A DNA stretch of 64,000 nt from Isoetes taiwanensis (lineage: Eukaryota > Streptophyta > Lycopodiopsida > Isoetales > Isoetaceae): assembly GCA_021234155.1 (NCBI GenBank), contig JAJEKV010000006.1, positions 806,001 to 870,000 of the forward strand. The letters are read 5' to 3'. Below the pieces are notes generated by a model that ran no database searches, was not told the origin of the DNA, and was given only the letters and a program-made list of their open reading frames with translations. Below are positions 1 to 11,372 of this stretch, in pieces (within the stretch, counting starts at the first letter, position 1; every line of letters begins with the position of its first letter). The position numbers were made by a program, and so were the translations under genes.

Positions 1-54
1 TCCTTCTCCTTCTCCTTCTCCTTCTCCTTCTCCTTCTCCTTCTCCTTCTCCTTC
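1..54. repeat. (TCCTTC)n microsatellite
   Basis: Nine near-perfect copies of a 6-bp pyrimidine unit open the window. The array may continue to the left of it. Confidence 0.95.
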
Positions 55-3000
55 TTACCATTAGATCAAAACATATAAATACCATATTAGAATGTGCAAC
101 TTGGACCCCCTAAATTCAGATGCCTTGAAACGATGAACACCATTCCTGCTCAAACTGAAGAGATAACCGATATATCAACTCTTACTATGGTGTTTACAAA
201 CACGTACTTGCCAGCTGACTATAAAAATGTATCAATTCCACCATAATCTCCATTTTACTATGACTACTCAAGGTTCCACACGACTAGCCAAGTTTGTCTT
301 CCGGCACCTCTATGGTGTTGCCAAACGTGCTAATATTGCCAACTTAGATCAGATTAGTTAAATTCGCTAATGTACAACTAGAGGAACCATTATCAACTTC
401 AAGACAGACTGTCTTTATAAAAGGTTAAATTTTCACCAGTTGCAACCTTTAAACTCTGAAGGTTAAGCTCATTGATCAAACATCGATCTCACTAATAGAC
501 TATAGCAGACATTATCTTGATTGCCAATAGCAATGTCAAACTCCTTGGATGACCATGACTAACGAGATAAGGAGAAAGATAAGGTGATCAAGACTAACAA
601 CACCACCACCCAAAGCACAAGCAACAACCATAGCTGGCCAACGTTTTCCAGACGATGAGGCACACGGTACCAAAAGAAAAGGAGTAGGACAACCCGACAA
701 ACTCTCTATTCCTCAATATGGACGATAACTAAGCAATCAATGCTTTATTTACTCAAAAAAGGATCATGCTTGGTTAAAAAAAAAATCCATGAAACCTATG
801 TAACCTACAGTATAGATTTGAAAATTTACACGAGAGTTTAGAAAGAGCCAAAAAAAATCTAAAAAAGTGATTTTCTTGATACTTTTGGTAGGAATGGATT
901 CGGAGCATGTACCTGGTAGGCTGGGCTAGATCCAGCAGGAAACTTACCGATTATGCTTAGATCAAGGGATCAGATATGCATCTTTCACTGGATGATCAAG
1001 CTGATGCATTACCATCTAATAACATGCCTATCCTGTAGATTGAATTACTCCCATCGCTATATTTTCTTTGAACTGAATTGAATGTATTTTTATCGTCCAT
1101 GAGAGAATGTCGTCATAGCATAAAGTTAAACACAATACCTACATTCTGCCATCCACGGCTTTGCTAGACTTTTGACTATAATGATATAAGCTCCACAACA
1201 CCACATGGTGGCTCCAACAATAGAGCATAGTCCTTCAATATATGGCAGACTAAACCATCTAGGCCATCTATTGGTACTAAAATAGAGTTCTAACTATTGT
1301 CCAATGTCAACATATGGCCATAATAAATACTTACGCTGGAGAGCATCCCGTGCAGTCTTCCTCGAGATGCGAAAGACATTGTCCCCATGTTCGATCACCT
1401 AGATAAATCAAGCAGACAACTGGCAAATCAAGATGTAGTCAAACCATCTCCATTTGACCTTAGATCTAATAATTGGCAGTGAATTAGGACATCTAGGATC
1501 ATTTACCACCATCTCACTTAGAATTTCCTCGGAGTGTTCTAGTCCTTGACTGATTTGAACACAATGGCCACACTATTCAAATTCAACAATACAACATTTT
1601 GCATTTGTTCTGCGCTAGCTCGATTCAGATCAGTAAGTTGGTTCTCTATGCTTTTTTGGAAGCTTAAGAAAGATTGCAACATAGAGGATTTCAAAGTTTT
1701 CCTCGTTGTGTCAAAACTACTCTCCTCTTGATTGGCATTATTAGCAGCATGATGAGGACTAGATATATGCTCTCTAGGAGGTAATTCCGTCTGAAGAATA
1801 CATAAAAAATTTTGTACTCAATGAACTCTCTAAGTCTATCGAAATAACATCAAACTATCTGAACTTTCAAAACAGATTCCTATCATATTTTTGCTTCCAT
1901 GATTCTTATAGTGGGCCATGACATAGTCACCACATTCCTTACCTATTAACCCAGCAACTCGACATGACCAACGTCGAGTCCGCACTAGTGAACTTCATCA
2001 GTGCCCACTCACTAGTGTTGAGTGCTTGACACTCGTGGCCTCGGTTTCTGCTTAGTTTCTCCGGAGAGTTGTGGGCAAGCCAAGGTGCAATCCAGGCTAG
2101 CAACATGAGCGATTTCCAGTATTTCTATGAATATGATAACTTGAGAAAGACTATTTATGAACATGTATCCAATTACATTTGGTAAGATCCACTATTTAAC
2201 GGAACATTGTTAATGCCTAAGGATATCACCAGAATGTGTGTTGCTATCCATGATCTAAGATGTTCATGCCCTGAACAGATTGAACATATTTTAGATTTAC
2301 GAAAAATTAGTACATAACCCTTAGTTCATATGATGTCCATGCATTCTTCTATTTATAACATGCCGGAGCGAAAAAAAACTAGGCAACTGGATTGCCCTGT
2401 ATCTGCAAAAGCCATCCTACTTTCAGATATGATAGTGCATTGAATGTTATAAAATTCATGGCTAAACAATAAAACATAGGTATAAAATAAAAATCCCTTA
2501 TGAGAGGGTGATGTGGCATCACCTAATTGGGTGGGTCATGTAGAGCCATCGCTGGCTCTGATTTGACACAGGCAGCGGCCGGATGGCCTGCCTTAACCAT
2601 CAAAATGATCCTCAAAGGGATCCCCAACATTTGGGAGACGAAGCGATTGGGAATTTCAGCCTTTAGACTCTGAGAGAAAACCATCAATTCACGATTTGGA
2701 GCAATATATCAGAATCAAAGATTTCCAAGCCAAGGCATTGCTTTTTGGTGCAGTAACTTCTGAATTGATCTTATCTTGGATTTCAATCATCATCATGAGT
2801 CAGGGGGCTCTGAATCAAGAGCGGAATCAGACTGCCAAATCATGAATTAAACCAAGACATAGCTGTCGGAATCAGGTGCTACCGAATCAGAGGCTCTTAG
2901 AATCAGAGACCGAGATGGATATGTTATTCAGCATGTTCTTGAAACAAAATAATTTCTTCCTTATCTTTTATATTTTGTATCAGAAAGATTACTTCCTTTA

Positions 3001-3224
3001 AAACATAAGATATTGTCTTACCTCTAAGTTGCTTCTTCAAATCCCTAATTATCTGTTTTATACTCCGTTGTCTCTTCTCTCCTTCCTCTCTTACATTTTG
3101 TTTTCTAAATTCTAACTTCTCTTGAATTACCAATTGCCATGTCATTATTATGCCATGTCATCTCCTCTTTATTATTTTATATTATCTAAAGATAAAACTA
3201 CAATACAATTCACATCACAACAAC
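55..3224. other. Gene-free AT-rich stretch
   Basis: No reading frame here has recognisable protein similarity, and no RNA gene or clear repeat termini were seen. It lies upstream of a gypsy gag relic and is probably decayed transposon sequence, but I cannot assign it to a family. Confidence 0.5.
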
Positions 3225-3477
3225 CCATGGGATACCTGTAAGGGTGGAGCCGAATAACAAGCTTTATCTGATTCAAGAAACCCCGAAGCTTGGATCTAGT
3301 ATTATCAAATTTCTCTGGCAAACTAATCTTAGGCTCTGATGGCCTCCTCCCAAATCTAGAAGATGATTCATGAGATGCAATCCGTTCTCTGAGTTCTTTA
3401 TTATCCAATCGCAATTGTTGGCATACTTGAGCAAGCTGCTAGACTTTCTGTAATAAGGTTGAAACCTCCTCCATAAA
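3225..3477 (-). pseudogene. Ty3/gypsy gag relic
   Basis: Read on the minus strand from about 3477, the translation starts MEEVSTLLQKV, meets one stop, and continues with a leucine/arginine-rich helix. The characteristic gag segment follows: EPKISLPEKFD, then KLRGFLNQIKLVIRLHPYRYP. This block matches the N-terminal capsid part of plant and fungal Ty3/gypsy Gag, which packages the element RNA. The later capsid helices, zinc knuckle and pol are absent, so only a short relic survives. It is unrelated in sequence to the gypsy element further right. Confidence 0.7.
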
Positions 3478-3917
3478 GATGAAATCACCAAATATGAGGA
3501 AAAAAATTGCTTAGGATCAGAGCAGATAAGAACCGACGAGGAATTTCGATTCAAACTGTCATGAATCTACGCGAAAACAAGGAAAATACGCGAAGACTAT
3601 GCAAGAAATATGGAAGGAATACCCCAAGACTGGTAAAGAATCTGATATATGATGAAGAAACAAGAATACAATGGCCCGAAGACAAGCACGAACACGAGAG
3701 AGATGCCTAGAAGGCTCAAGACTGGCGTTCAATCGGAATGGTTTGACAAGAAGGAGGTATCTCTATATATACCTAGGCTGACGGACAGGATGTTACCACT
3801 CCAATGGACGAGGTCATGCACGCGTGGATTCTAGAATATTCTTTTTGGAAACAGCCTTGCATATGAAGAAAACCTGAGTGAATATCTTCAACAACTATTA
3901 GTAGCACATTTGACAAA
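3478..3917. other. Unassigned spacer
   Basis: There is no gene signal. Short open frames here are not recognisable. Confidence 0.4.
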
Positions 3918-4676
3918 GATGCGTAACTTGCAACTAGAAGGTTGTGAGTTCAAATTGCCTTGCGAAACTACCTTTTTGCATCCGTGTGACGACCATCTTT
4001 TGTACGCATGAGTTTAATGCTCGTATGATATGAATACCCGTATCGTCACACCGACTTCCCTGATGTGGTTGAAAGTAAATGGATACTAAAACACAACCGA
4101 GCCCATACACATGGAGGTAACCCACATGAAAGGGGAGGATGTGTGCCCGAACCTTACTAGAACCAAACCTACATAAGCTTTAGAGAGAGGTATAGATAAA
4201 TCATCTTACCTCCAAAATATGCCAATGTTATGTCGTACCTTATAAGTTAGACTACCTCTATGATTTGGGTTAGGACCTTTTCTAAAGACAATATAGCTAC
4301 TGATTGGTTGGCAGTTCAAATGCAATAAGCTAAGGATCCCCTTCCATCTGTCCCTCTTCTAAGCCCTATGATGAGAGGATCAACCATAGACACTAGAGAC
4401 ACGACCCCGGGCTTGGAGATAACATCGCTCATAGCAGAGCCTAAAATGCTACCCTAAATAGTCTAGGGCCTTGCAGGCAATCCACCTTGATGGCCCAACT
4501 AAGCACAAGTCTAGGAATCCTGTGGAGAACAAATGATCGATATTGATAGAACCCCACTAGGACACCATCCAACTAGGGATAGGAGGCGAGCCAACATTCT
4601 GAACTCCCTAGTAATCACCATGCCCTTCATGGCATTTCTAACGAATGAAGATACTGTAATCATAATCTTTCCCGTA
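3918..4676. repeat. Tandem duplication, unit 1 (759 bp)
   Basis: This unit and the next are adjacent direct copies. Both start near GATGCGTAACYTGCAACTAG and end at the CATAATCTTTCCCGT block. Unit 1 carries a short extra segment near 4374-4410 that unit 2 lacks. Both contain the same short minus-strand open frame, which matches no family I know. The level of divergence suggests an old event. Confidence 0.9.
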
Positions 4677-5418
4677 GATGCGTAACCTGCAACTAGAAGG
4701 TTGTGAATTCAAATTGCCTTGCGAAACTACCTTTTTGCATCCGTGTGACGACCATCTTTTGTACACATGAGTTTAATGCTCGTATGATATGAATACCCAT
4801 ATCGTCACACCGACTTCCCTGATGTGGTTGAAAGCAAATGGATACTAAAATACAACTGAGCCCATACACATGGAGGTGACCCACATGAAAGGGGAGGATG
4901 TGTGCTCGAACCTTATTAGAACCAAACATACATAAGCTTTAGAGAGAGGCATAGATAAATCATCTTACCTCCAAAATATGCCAATGTTATGCCGTACCTT
5001 ATAAGTTAGACTATCTCTATATAGAAGGGATTTGGGTTAGGACCTTTCCTAAAGACAAGATAGCTACTGATTGGTTGGCAGTTCAAATGCAATAGGCTAA
5101 GGATCCCCTTCCATCTGTCCCTCTCAGAAGCGCTATGAGAGACATGACTCCGAGCTTGAAAATAACATCGCTCAAAGCAGAGCCTAAAATTCTACCCTAA
5201 ATAGTCCAGGGCCTTGCAGGCAATCCACCTTGATGGCCCAACTATGCACAAGTCTAGGAATCCTGTGGAAAACAAATGATCGATATTGATAGAACCCCAC
5301 TAGGACACAATCCAACTAGGGATAGGAGGCGAGCCAACATTCTGAACTCTCTAGTAATCACCATGCCCTTCACGGCATTTCTAAGGAATGAAGATAATGT
5401 AATCATAATCTTTCCCGT
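4677..5418. repeat. Tandem duplication, unit 2 (742 bp)
   Basis: This is the second direct copy of the preceding 759 bp unit, head-to-tail with no spacer. It differs by scattered substitutions and a small deletion. Confidence 0.9.
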
Positions 5419-6992
5419 TAGTGCTAGTAAACTGCACTTGCGCTAAATGTTCAGAAAATGAACTACAGTTGGCCCATGAAAATCATAGGTGGGCTTGACT
5501 CAGGAGCGGAATAGGTTCAATGGCCCTAGGACCATACTACACAAATGCATTAATTCCTCCTTAGGCCAGGGATTTATTTACTATAGAGAGTATCTTTCTA
5601 TAAAATGCAATGAATTGTAAGTAGAATAAGATCATGCATCCAATGAAACAAGAATACTTCAATCATACCCACAATGAGCTCTAGCTAGTAAAGCACCAAA
5701 TGGGATTGATTCACATATCTAGTAGTGTCCATAGGGTCCGTAGCTCTTTGAAGTAGAGCAAGAACAAAGACGAAGTGTCTTGGAGAGGCATTGAAGGAGG
5801 CAGCAAAAGGACGAAATGACAAATGGGATTGTGATATGATTCTTAACTTTTAAGATGCTTACATGGAATGTTTTAGTAGATAAATAATATCAAGTTGTAT
5901 TCACAGCAGCATCACAACTGATAAACACTATCATTCTGAATTTATATTCCACACCAGAGCACATGATTTACCGCCCAACCGAATCCACTGGGTTATAGCA
6001 AGACATAAGCGCTATGGCAAATACAAAGCTCTGGCACTTGGATTACTGGCCTTCCAGGCTAATCTCGCTACTCCAAATAGCCATAGGTCAGAAAGCAATT
6101 GCAAATATGTGATGCCGCTATGGTAGTGATCGGTGATTCCTTGTCACCTTTTCGGTTGTTGCTCTCTCATACGGATGAACTATAGGATGTACTACCCTAA
6201 TTCGAAATCTATGCTCCGACCTGGTTCTAATGAAGTAAAAATCGTCTCAATCAGAATTTTGGTTGCATAGATATATCTAACTGAAGTTTAGCTTCTATTT
6301 ATAGATCTCTCCACGACTTTAGCCCTTTTTAGTAGGCAGTTGCCTTTTATATTAAAATAGCTCCTTACCCTTAATTAGAATATTTAACTTGTATCATATG
6401 GAATATTATCTATGGCCTTTTCCTGGAGCTCGATCCCAACTAATAATCATCCCAATGATGGTGCCTCGATCCCTTCCATAAATATCAATATTATATTACT
6501 AGAAAAAGTGTCCAGCGTTGCTGGGCTTTTTGTTGGGCATAAGTTGAAAAGCTAATAAAGATGTAAAGTTGTGGTTAATATTTATTTCGGCACCTTTAAT
6601 TGATCCAGTGAAAGTGTATCATAGTAACATTTGATTCAAAAGTATCAAAACTATTTGTGATGGCATTGTGAATTATTCAAGATGTGGATGGATTGCTAAT
6701 AAGAAAAACCATGTGATTTTAATTCTGCATCGACCTGCATATGTTTGATGGATCTAAAGATCTCCTGAGAACTTGCCTTTGGATTGGAAATTACACTGTC
6801 ATATTTTCTCACAGTTTAGAACTTTGGTCTTTCAATAATTTATTTCCTACAATTAGCATTCTAAATGAACATAAAATAGATGAAAGTTGTTTTGCCAAAA
6901 GTTATTTGGCGTTGTCGAATATAAGTAGGAGTATGTGTCTATACCAGCCATCGTTGGGCATATAGAGAATTCATATATGTATAGTTTATGAT
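5419..6992. other. Gene-free stretch
   Basis: No gene, RNA or repeat boundary was recognised. Its right edge at 6992/6993 is where identity with the second copy of the 3.38 kb direct repeat begins. Confidence 0.5.
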
Positions 6993-7549
6993 GTAAGACT
7001 GGTAACTTCTAGTGTGCATATATGGGCTTTGGATATGCCATTTGTAGATTAAGTGATGACGTTCATTGGACATTAAAGAGTGGAATGTTGTTATGAAATT
7101 ACTATCCAAAGCAACTATGAGCGCCCCCACATGTCGACCATTAGTGGTTATATGTGTTAACCAAGGTGGTCATATATTTTACACATTCAAACCACACGAT
7201 GACCTTTAGTACTTGTGTGTATTAACCGAGGTGATCATATAATCTACACATTCAATGTGGTTGTATGCGTGTAGTATACGTGCTATACTATGTTTGTTGT
7301 ATACAAGCAGGCTTAAACATTCACATAAGCCTTCTACATGTTGCAACAACTTGGCTCTTGCCACTTTAAAAGTAAGAGAAGAGTAACATATTGTTGAATG
7401 TAACAACTTCAGTTGTTTTGCTGTTATTGCAAGTTCCAAACCAACAATTAGAAAATTGTATACTCATATAATTGCATGTGTGTATTTTGTTACTTTTGGT
7501 ATAAATAACAAATCAGGATGGCATGCTCTACTGCCCATAAATCAAAGTG

Positions 7550-8095
7550 CAAGCGGCTTAATGTTCTTGCTTGGGTGAATTTGTTTGAAGTGGTTCAAGC
7601 AGCAAGAAAGATAACTCTGTTTGGTTTTACATTCTCATGTTTCATATATTCCAAACACTCAAAAGCTTCCTTTCCTTTTCCAATATTCAACATATCCAGA
7701 AACAATTATGCTCCATGATACAACATTCTGCAATGATATCCTACTAAATAGATGGCAAGCAACATTTATACTCTCACATTTACCATATATGTCAAGGACA
7801 AAACATTGCTGAGAGGGGACATATGTCTAGATCCTTTTCTTTTTAGAATATATGAGTGCAGATGTTTCCTCTCTTCCAAGGCTCGAAATAACGTGGATAT
7901 GCTGGCAATAGTAACAAATGGCACATTATCTGGTCTTATATACTCTTGCTTCATTACTTCATATAGCAACAAAGCCCCTCTTCCATCACCATGTTGAGCA
8001 TAACCTGTAATTATTGTTGTCAAAATATATGCATTACACAATTCCATTATAACCAAATGTGCAGAATATTGGCCTGAATATAGCTTCCACTGCAA
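7550..8095 (-). pseudogene. PLS-type PPR protein pseudogene fragment, copy 1
   Basis: The minus-strand translation shows two pentatricopeptide-like blocks. One reads ITGYAQHGDGRGALLLYE followed by a P-D-x-V-x-F helix. The other, after a frameshift, reads KGKEAFECLEYMKHENVKP followed by NRVIF. These are hallmarks of plant organelle RNA-editing and RNA-processing PPR proteins of the PLS class. Internal stops and frame changes, and the absence of a start or a C-terminal E/DYW domain, mark it as a dead fragment. It is duplicated intact at 20262-20768. Confidence 0.75.
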
Positions 8096-8559
8096 TGTTA
8101 AAATGAAAAAATTGCATTATGTGCCAATTATGAAGGTCACAATCTTGCAGATACTAAAAATAACAGGTTACTCACCTTTTTACAAATGCTGCAGCCAATT
8201 AGTAGCTATAAACAACAAACCCAAAAAAATTACCTGCTTCAAGCTTGGTTTAGGACTAATGCCTTCACTATGCAAGGAACACCAAAAGATAAGATTATAT
8301 GCAATCAACATGCACTATATTATATTCATTTTAATGTCAATACCTCCAGCTTGCTCATTTCGGTGTTAATGCCTCTAGCCTGCTATCTAAACCATCATAT
8401 GTACGCCACACACACACAAAGGAATTTTGGCAAGTGCTAAGGTTATCAGAATGTTGGGTTGATGAATGTTGAGCTGATGAAAGAACAGTGTTGAACATTG
8501 TTTTGATGACATCTTTGGATATAGATTCATGAAACTAAATGTTTGGAGAAATGCTTTAT

Positions 8560-9784
8560 TTTGAGAAATGTTCTCACCGGTCTTCACACAGAGAGTCACG
8601 ATGGCTGGACATCCAAAAGAAGTTCTTCTCTAGGTCTTGCTCAATCATTATTCTCAGTAGCCAAATTTCCTTGTGGGGCTGAAACGACAGCCGCATTTTC
8701 GATTTTACTGCTAGATAAGCAGCGAGTTGCTTCGTGATTCTCCAATGAGAATCACGAAAGATAGATTTTTGAAATGCGATCATCAATTTTATGGACCAGC
8801 CTGTTGACTCTGAGGCATCTATGGATCACTTGCCATCACAAAACTGCCATTTTAGGATGAACCAACTTAACCCATACCCATGTCCAAACACTTTTCCATT
8901 GTGGCTGAGGGACCTGAAGATGCCATCTATTAGACGGAGGCAATATTTCAGAATGCAAAAGCAATTTATATGCAGAAAAAACAAAGTGCCCAGGCTTGAT
9001 ACCCTGATGGCAATCCCATACAGTTACTTCAACTTGTGGGGTGGCAACAATGCAACAATGCAAGTCTAAATTACTCCATCCCATCTGTACAATAAGAATT
9101 TTGTTCTAAACGCTTCCCATGACAAGAGATGACCGGACTCGTATCAAGCTTCAATAGTGCTTATACCAGCTGCTATCCATCGTCATTGTGTCTTTGGATG
9201 AACAATACCACTTAGAGGCACATTCTCATGAGTGTCGTGCAAAGGAATCTACCAGCATGGCGCAGACAACTGAAGACACGCCTCAAGATTGAAATGAAAA
9301 AGAGACCTAACAGTGTCCCAAGCAGCAAGCAACCCGCTTAGAAAGGGTGAAGCGTTATGATACGGATGTATATGATAAAGCAAAACCCAAGGAAGGAGAG
9401 GCTTAATGGTGGCCTTATAAAATGGAAGATAATGTTAAATTGACTGCATCAACAACCTCAGGCTAGGAGAATCATCCTTACCAATGAGAATCCTCTAAAT
9501 GAATTTCGATATCATCACCTTACTTTGAAGGTGAAAATCTAACATTCCAAGAACCATCAGTTGCCTTAGGTTTAATGCACCTCTCAAGCTACCTTAACCA
9601 CAACTCCTATTTCATTTCCACCCAAATAAAATTCATGACGACATGCCCAATCTCCTCCATGTTACATTGAGGAGCTAATAGAGCAGATGTCATGTAGACT
9701 TGAGTATTACTAAAAACACATTTAGCCACAATGATTCTTTCGGGCATGAATAGTTTAGCTATATTCCACCAAAATAAGTGCTTT
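8560..9784 (-). mobile_element. L1-type LINE, 3' half of ORF2 (degenerate), copy 1
   Basis: The minus strand begins with KHLFWWNIAKL at the gypsy insertion site and continues through SNTQVYMTSALLAPQ. After gaps comes a zinc-finger/RVT-like C-terminal region (LLLHSEILPPSNRW, then WTWVWVKLVHPKMAVL). The same blocks occur in order in the L1 at 28-34 kb. Many stops are present. This is the continuation of the RT fragment at 23092-23612, separated from it by the gypsy insertion. Confidence 0.85.
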
Positions 9785-9789
9785 TGCAG
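9785..9789. repeat. Target site duplication TGCAG (left)
   Basis: TGCAG precedes the 5' LTR here and also follows the 3' LTR at 23087-23091. Removing the LTR and one TGCAG restores an uninterrupted L1 reading frame across the site. Confidence 0.9.
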
Positions 9790-10366
9790 TGTTAGTCCTG
9801 TGCCTCCTGGTACAGGACTATTCATGCATACGACGGACCAAGTCAAGTCCAAGGATCCACAGACAGGCACGGGTCAGTCGTCCAAGCAGCAGAAGACCAA
9901 GCAGCAGACCACGCAGTCAAAGCCTGGGTCTGCTACCAAGAGGCATCGCGACAAGTGATGACCCGTCACCGCCTGCGTCAGCGTGGTTCTAGGCATTTCA
10001 AGAGGCACCGCCAACACTCCTACAAATCAGGCCTCCTTCCGAGAGTCGACGCAGAATCGATCGGGGTGTCTATATTGGGCCAAAGGCCATTGTACTATAT
10101 ATATGAGTAGAGCTAGCATATGATGGCTAGATGAGTTTTGAGTCTTGTCTCTCTTCAGTCTTCTCTCGATTGCGAGAGCTCATGTATGTTCATCATTTGA
10201 TATCAAGGAAGCTTATCATTTTCCTCTCACTGTTCTCTTTTGTTCTGTTTTCTTCTTCTAGTTCTTTCCTTGCAAATCCCGCGTGACATAGTCCCAGTTC
10301 TCTGTTAGATCAAGGGTCCTCACGGAGGGCTGTCTTGCAGGAGTTCCCGAACCCGGACCCCAAACA
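9790..10366 (+). repeat. Ty3/gypsy 5' LTR (577 bp)
   Basis: Begins TGTTAGTCCTG and ends CCCCAAACA, the canonical TG...CA LTR ends. A TATA box (TATATATAT) lies at 10096-10104, and a small hairpin (CTCTCG/CGAGAG) near 10163-10178 follows in the presumed R/U5 region. The LTR also contains a 44-residue Q/K-rich open frame (start MHTTDQ, end KRHRDK). The 3' copy is 22504-23086 and differs mainly in two short patches. Confidence 0.92.
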
Positions 10367-10512
10367 CCGCCGCGCCGCTGCCGGATTACGATTCGATTTT
10401 TCGCTCTTCATAAGCCGCCATGTCGGATTAGAAACTTCCGCCCGGAAGAACTTCTTTCCCCAGGCGGCGTCTCGGCAGGCGCCATCATCGAAGGAAGCTG
10501 TCAGCGACATGT

Positions 10513-11372
10513 ATGGCTACGCTTATGACATTGAGGGAGGCCACATTAGGTCTAGGGCTCGGTCGGCGCCACCCACCCCTCGTGTCATGTCTCGTCCAAA
10601 TTCTCGCCTCCGCGTGCAAACATTGCTCGACCTCGGTCTCCTCATCACTGCTCCGGGAGCCCTATCCGGCTCAACCTGCTCAACCTTACTTTCATACTCC
10701 AGAACATGCCTTCATCCATCAGTCTTCTGGCCATACGCCTCTGCCTTCACAACCATCATCTCCTACGGGTGGACAGGGATATCCACATGTCTCTTTTGCT
10801 CCTCCCCGTGAATTTCCCTTCCCTACATTTCCCCCCGCTCTTCCTGTTTTACAACCTTACCGACCTCAAAACCAATGATCGGGGCACCTCCGGTACCTCC
10901 ACCTCAGAACCCCCCCTTCATCGGGGTCCACCTCAATTTCCTCACTATCATGTTCTTGTCCAGCCCAGCACTTTTACCTCTACCTTTCAGACCCTTAAGC
11001 TGACTTATCCTACCTTTGGCAACACGAAAGGCAAACCATTAGACCAAAGTGCTCAGGCCCACATGGAAGAATTTGAGGCTCGGCTGTCCTAAATGGTCAT
11101 CGCCAACCTCAACTGAAATTCCACATCTTTTCCACCCACCATTTGCGTGGCTCCCCTCATCAATGGCTCATGTCCAACAAAAGCCCTTTGGAAACAAGAT
11201 TGGTCCGAAATGAGGCGCTTTTCTTTCTCACTATGGCACCACGGATGATGATCAACTTCATCTCAAGCAACTCAATGACCTTCAACAAGAGCCCCGAGAG
11301 TCCGCCGGGATTTTGCGGATCGACTTCACATTACGCTAAGCAAACTCAAGGAGTACCCACCACGAGCGGATC
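10513..11372 (+). pseudogene. gag N-terminal region, frameshifted
   Basis: Proline/glutamine-rich sequence (for example PHVSFAPPREFPFPTFPP) in one frame is followed in another by LKLTYPTFGNTKGKPLD and an acidic helix (AHMEEFEARLS). That arrangement is the usual approach to a gag capsid domain. Several frame changes separate this from the zinc-knuckle part. The exact start codon cannot be fixed. Confidence 0.55.

Larger units (their letters stand above)
6993..10366. repeat. 3.38 kb direct repeat, copy 1 (left flank plus LTR)
   Basis: Nearly identical to 19705-23086. The repeat holds, left to right, unassigned AT-rich DNA, a PPR pseudogene, the 3' part of an L1 element on the minus strand, and a complete gypsy LTR. 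It is not itself an LTR. The real LTR is its last 577 bp, because that part is bounded by TG...CA and by the TGCAG target duplication. Differences between copies are few but clustered in short scrambled patches, for example near 8075, 9255 and 10035. Confidence 0.95.

Noticed and set aside
8405-8420. CA microsatellite near 8409
   Set aside because: Only about six CA units; too short to be notable.
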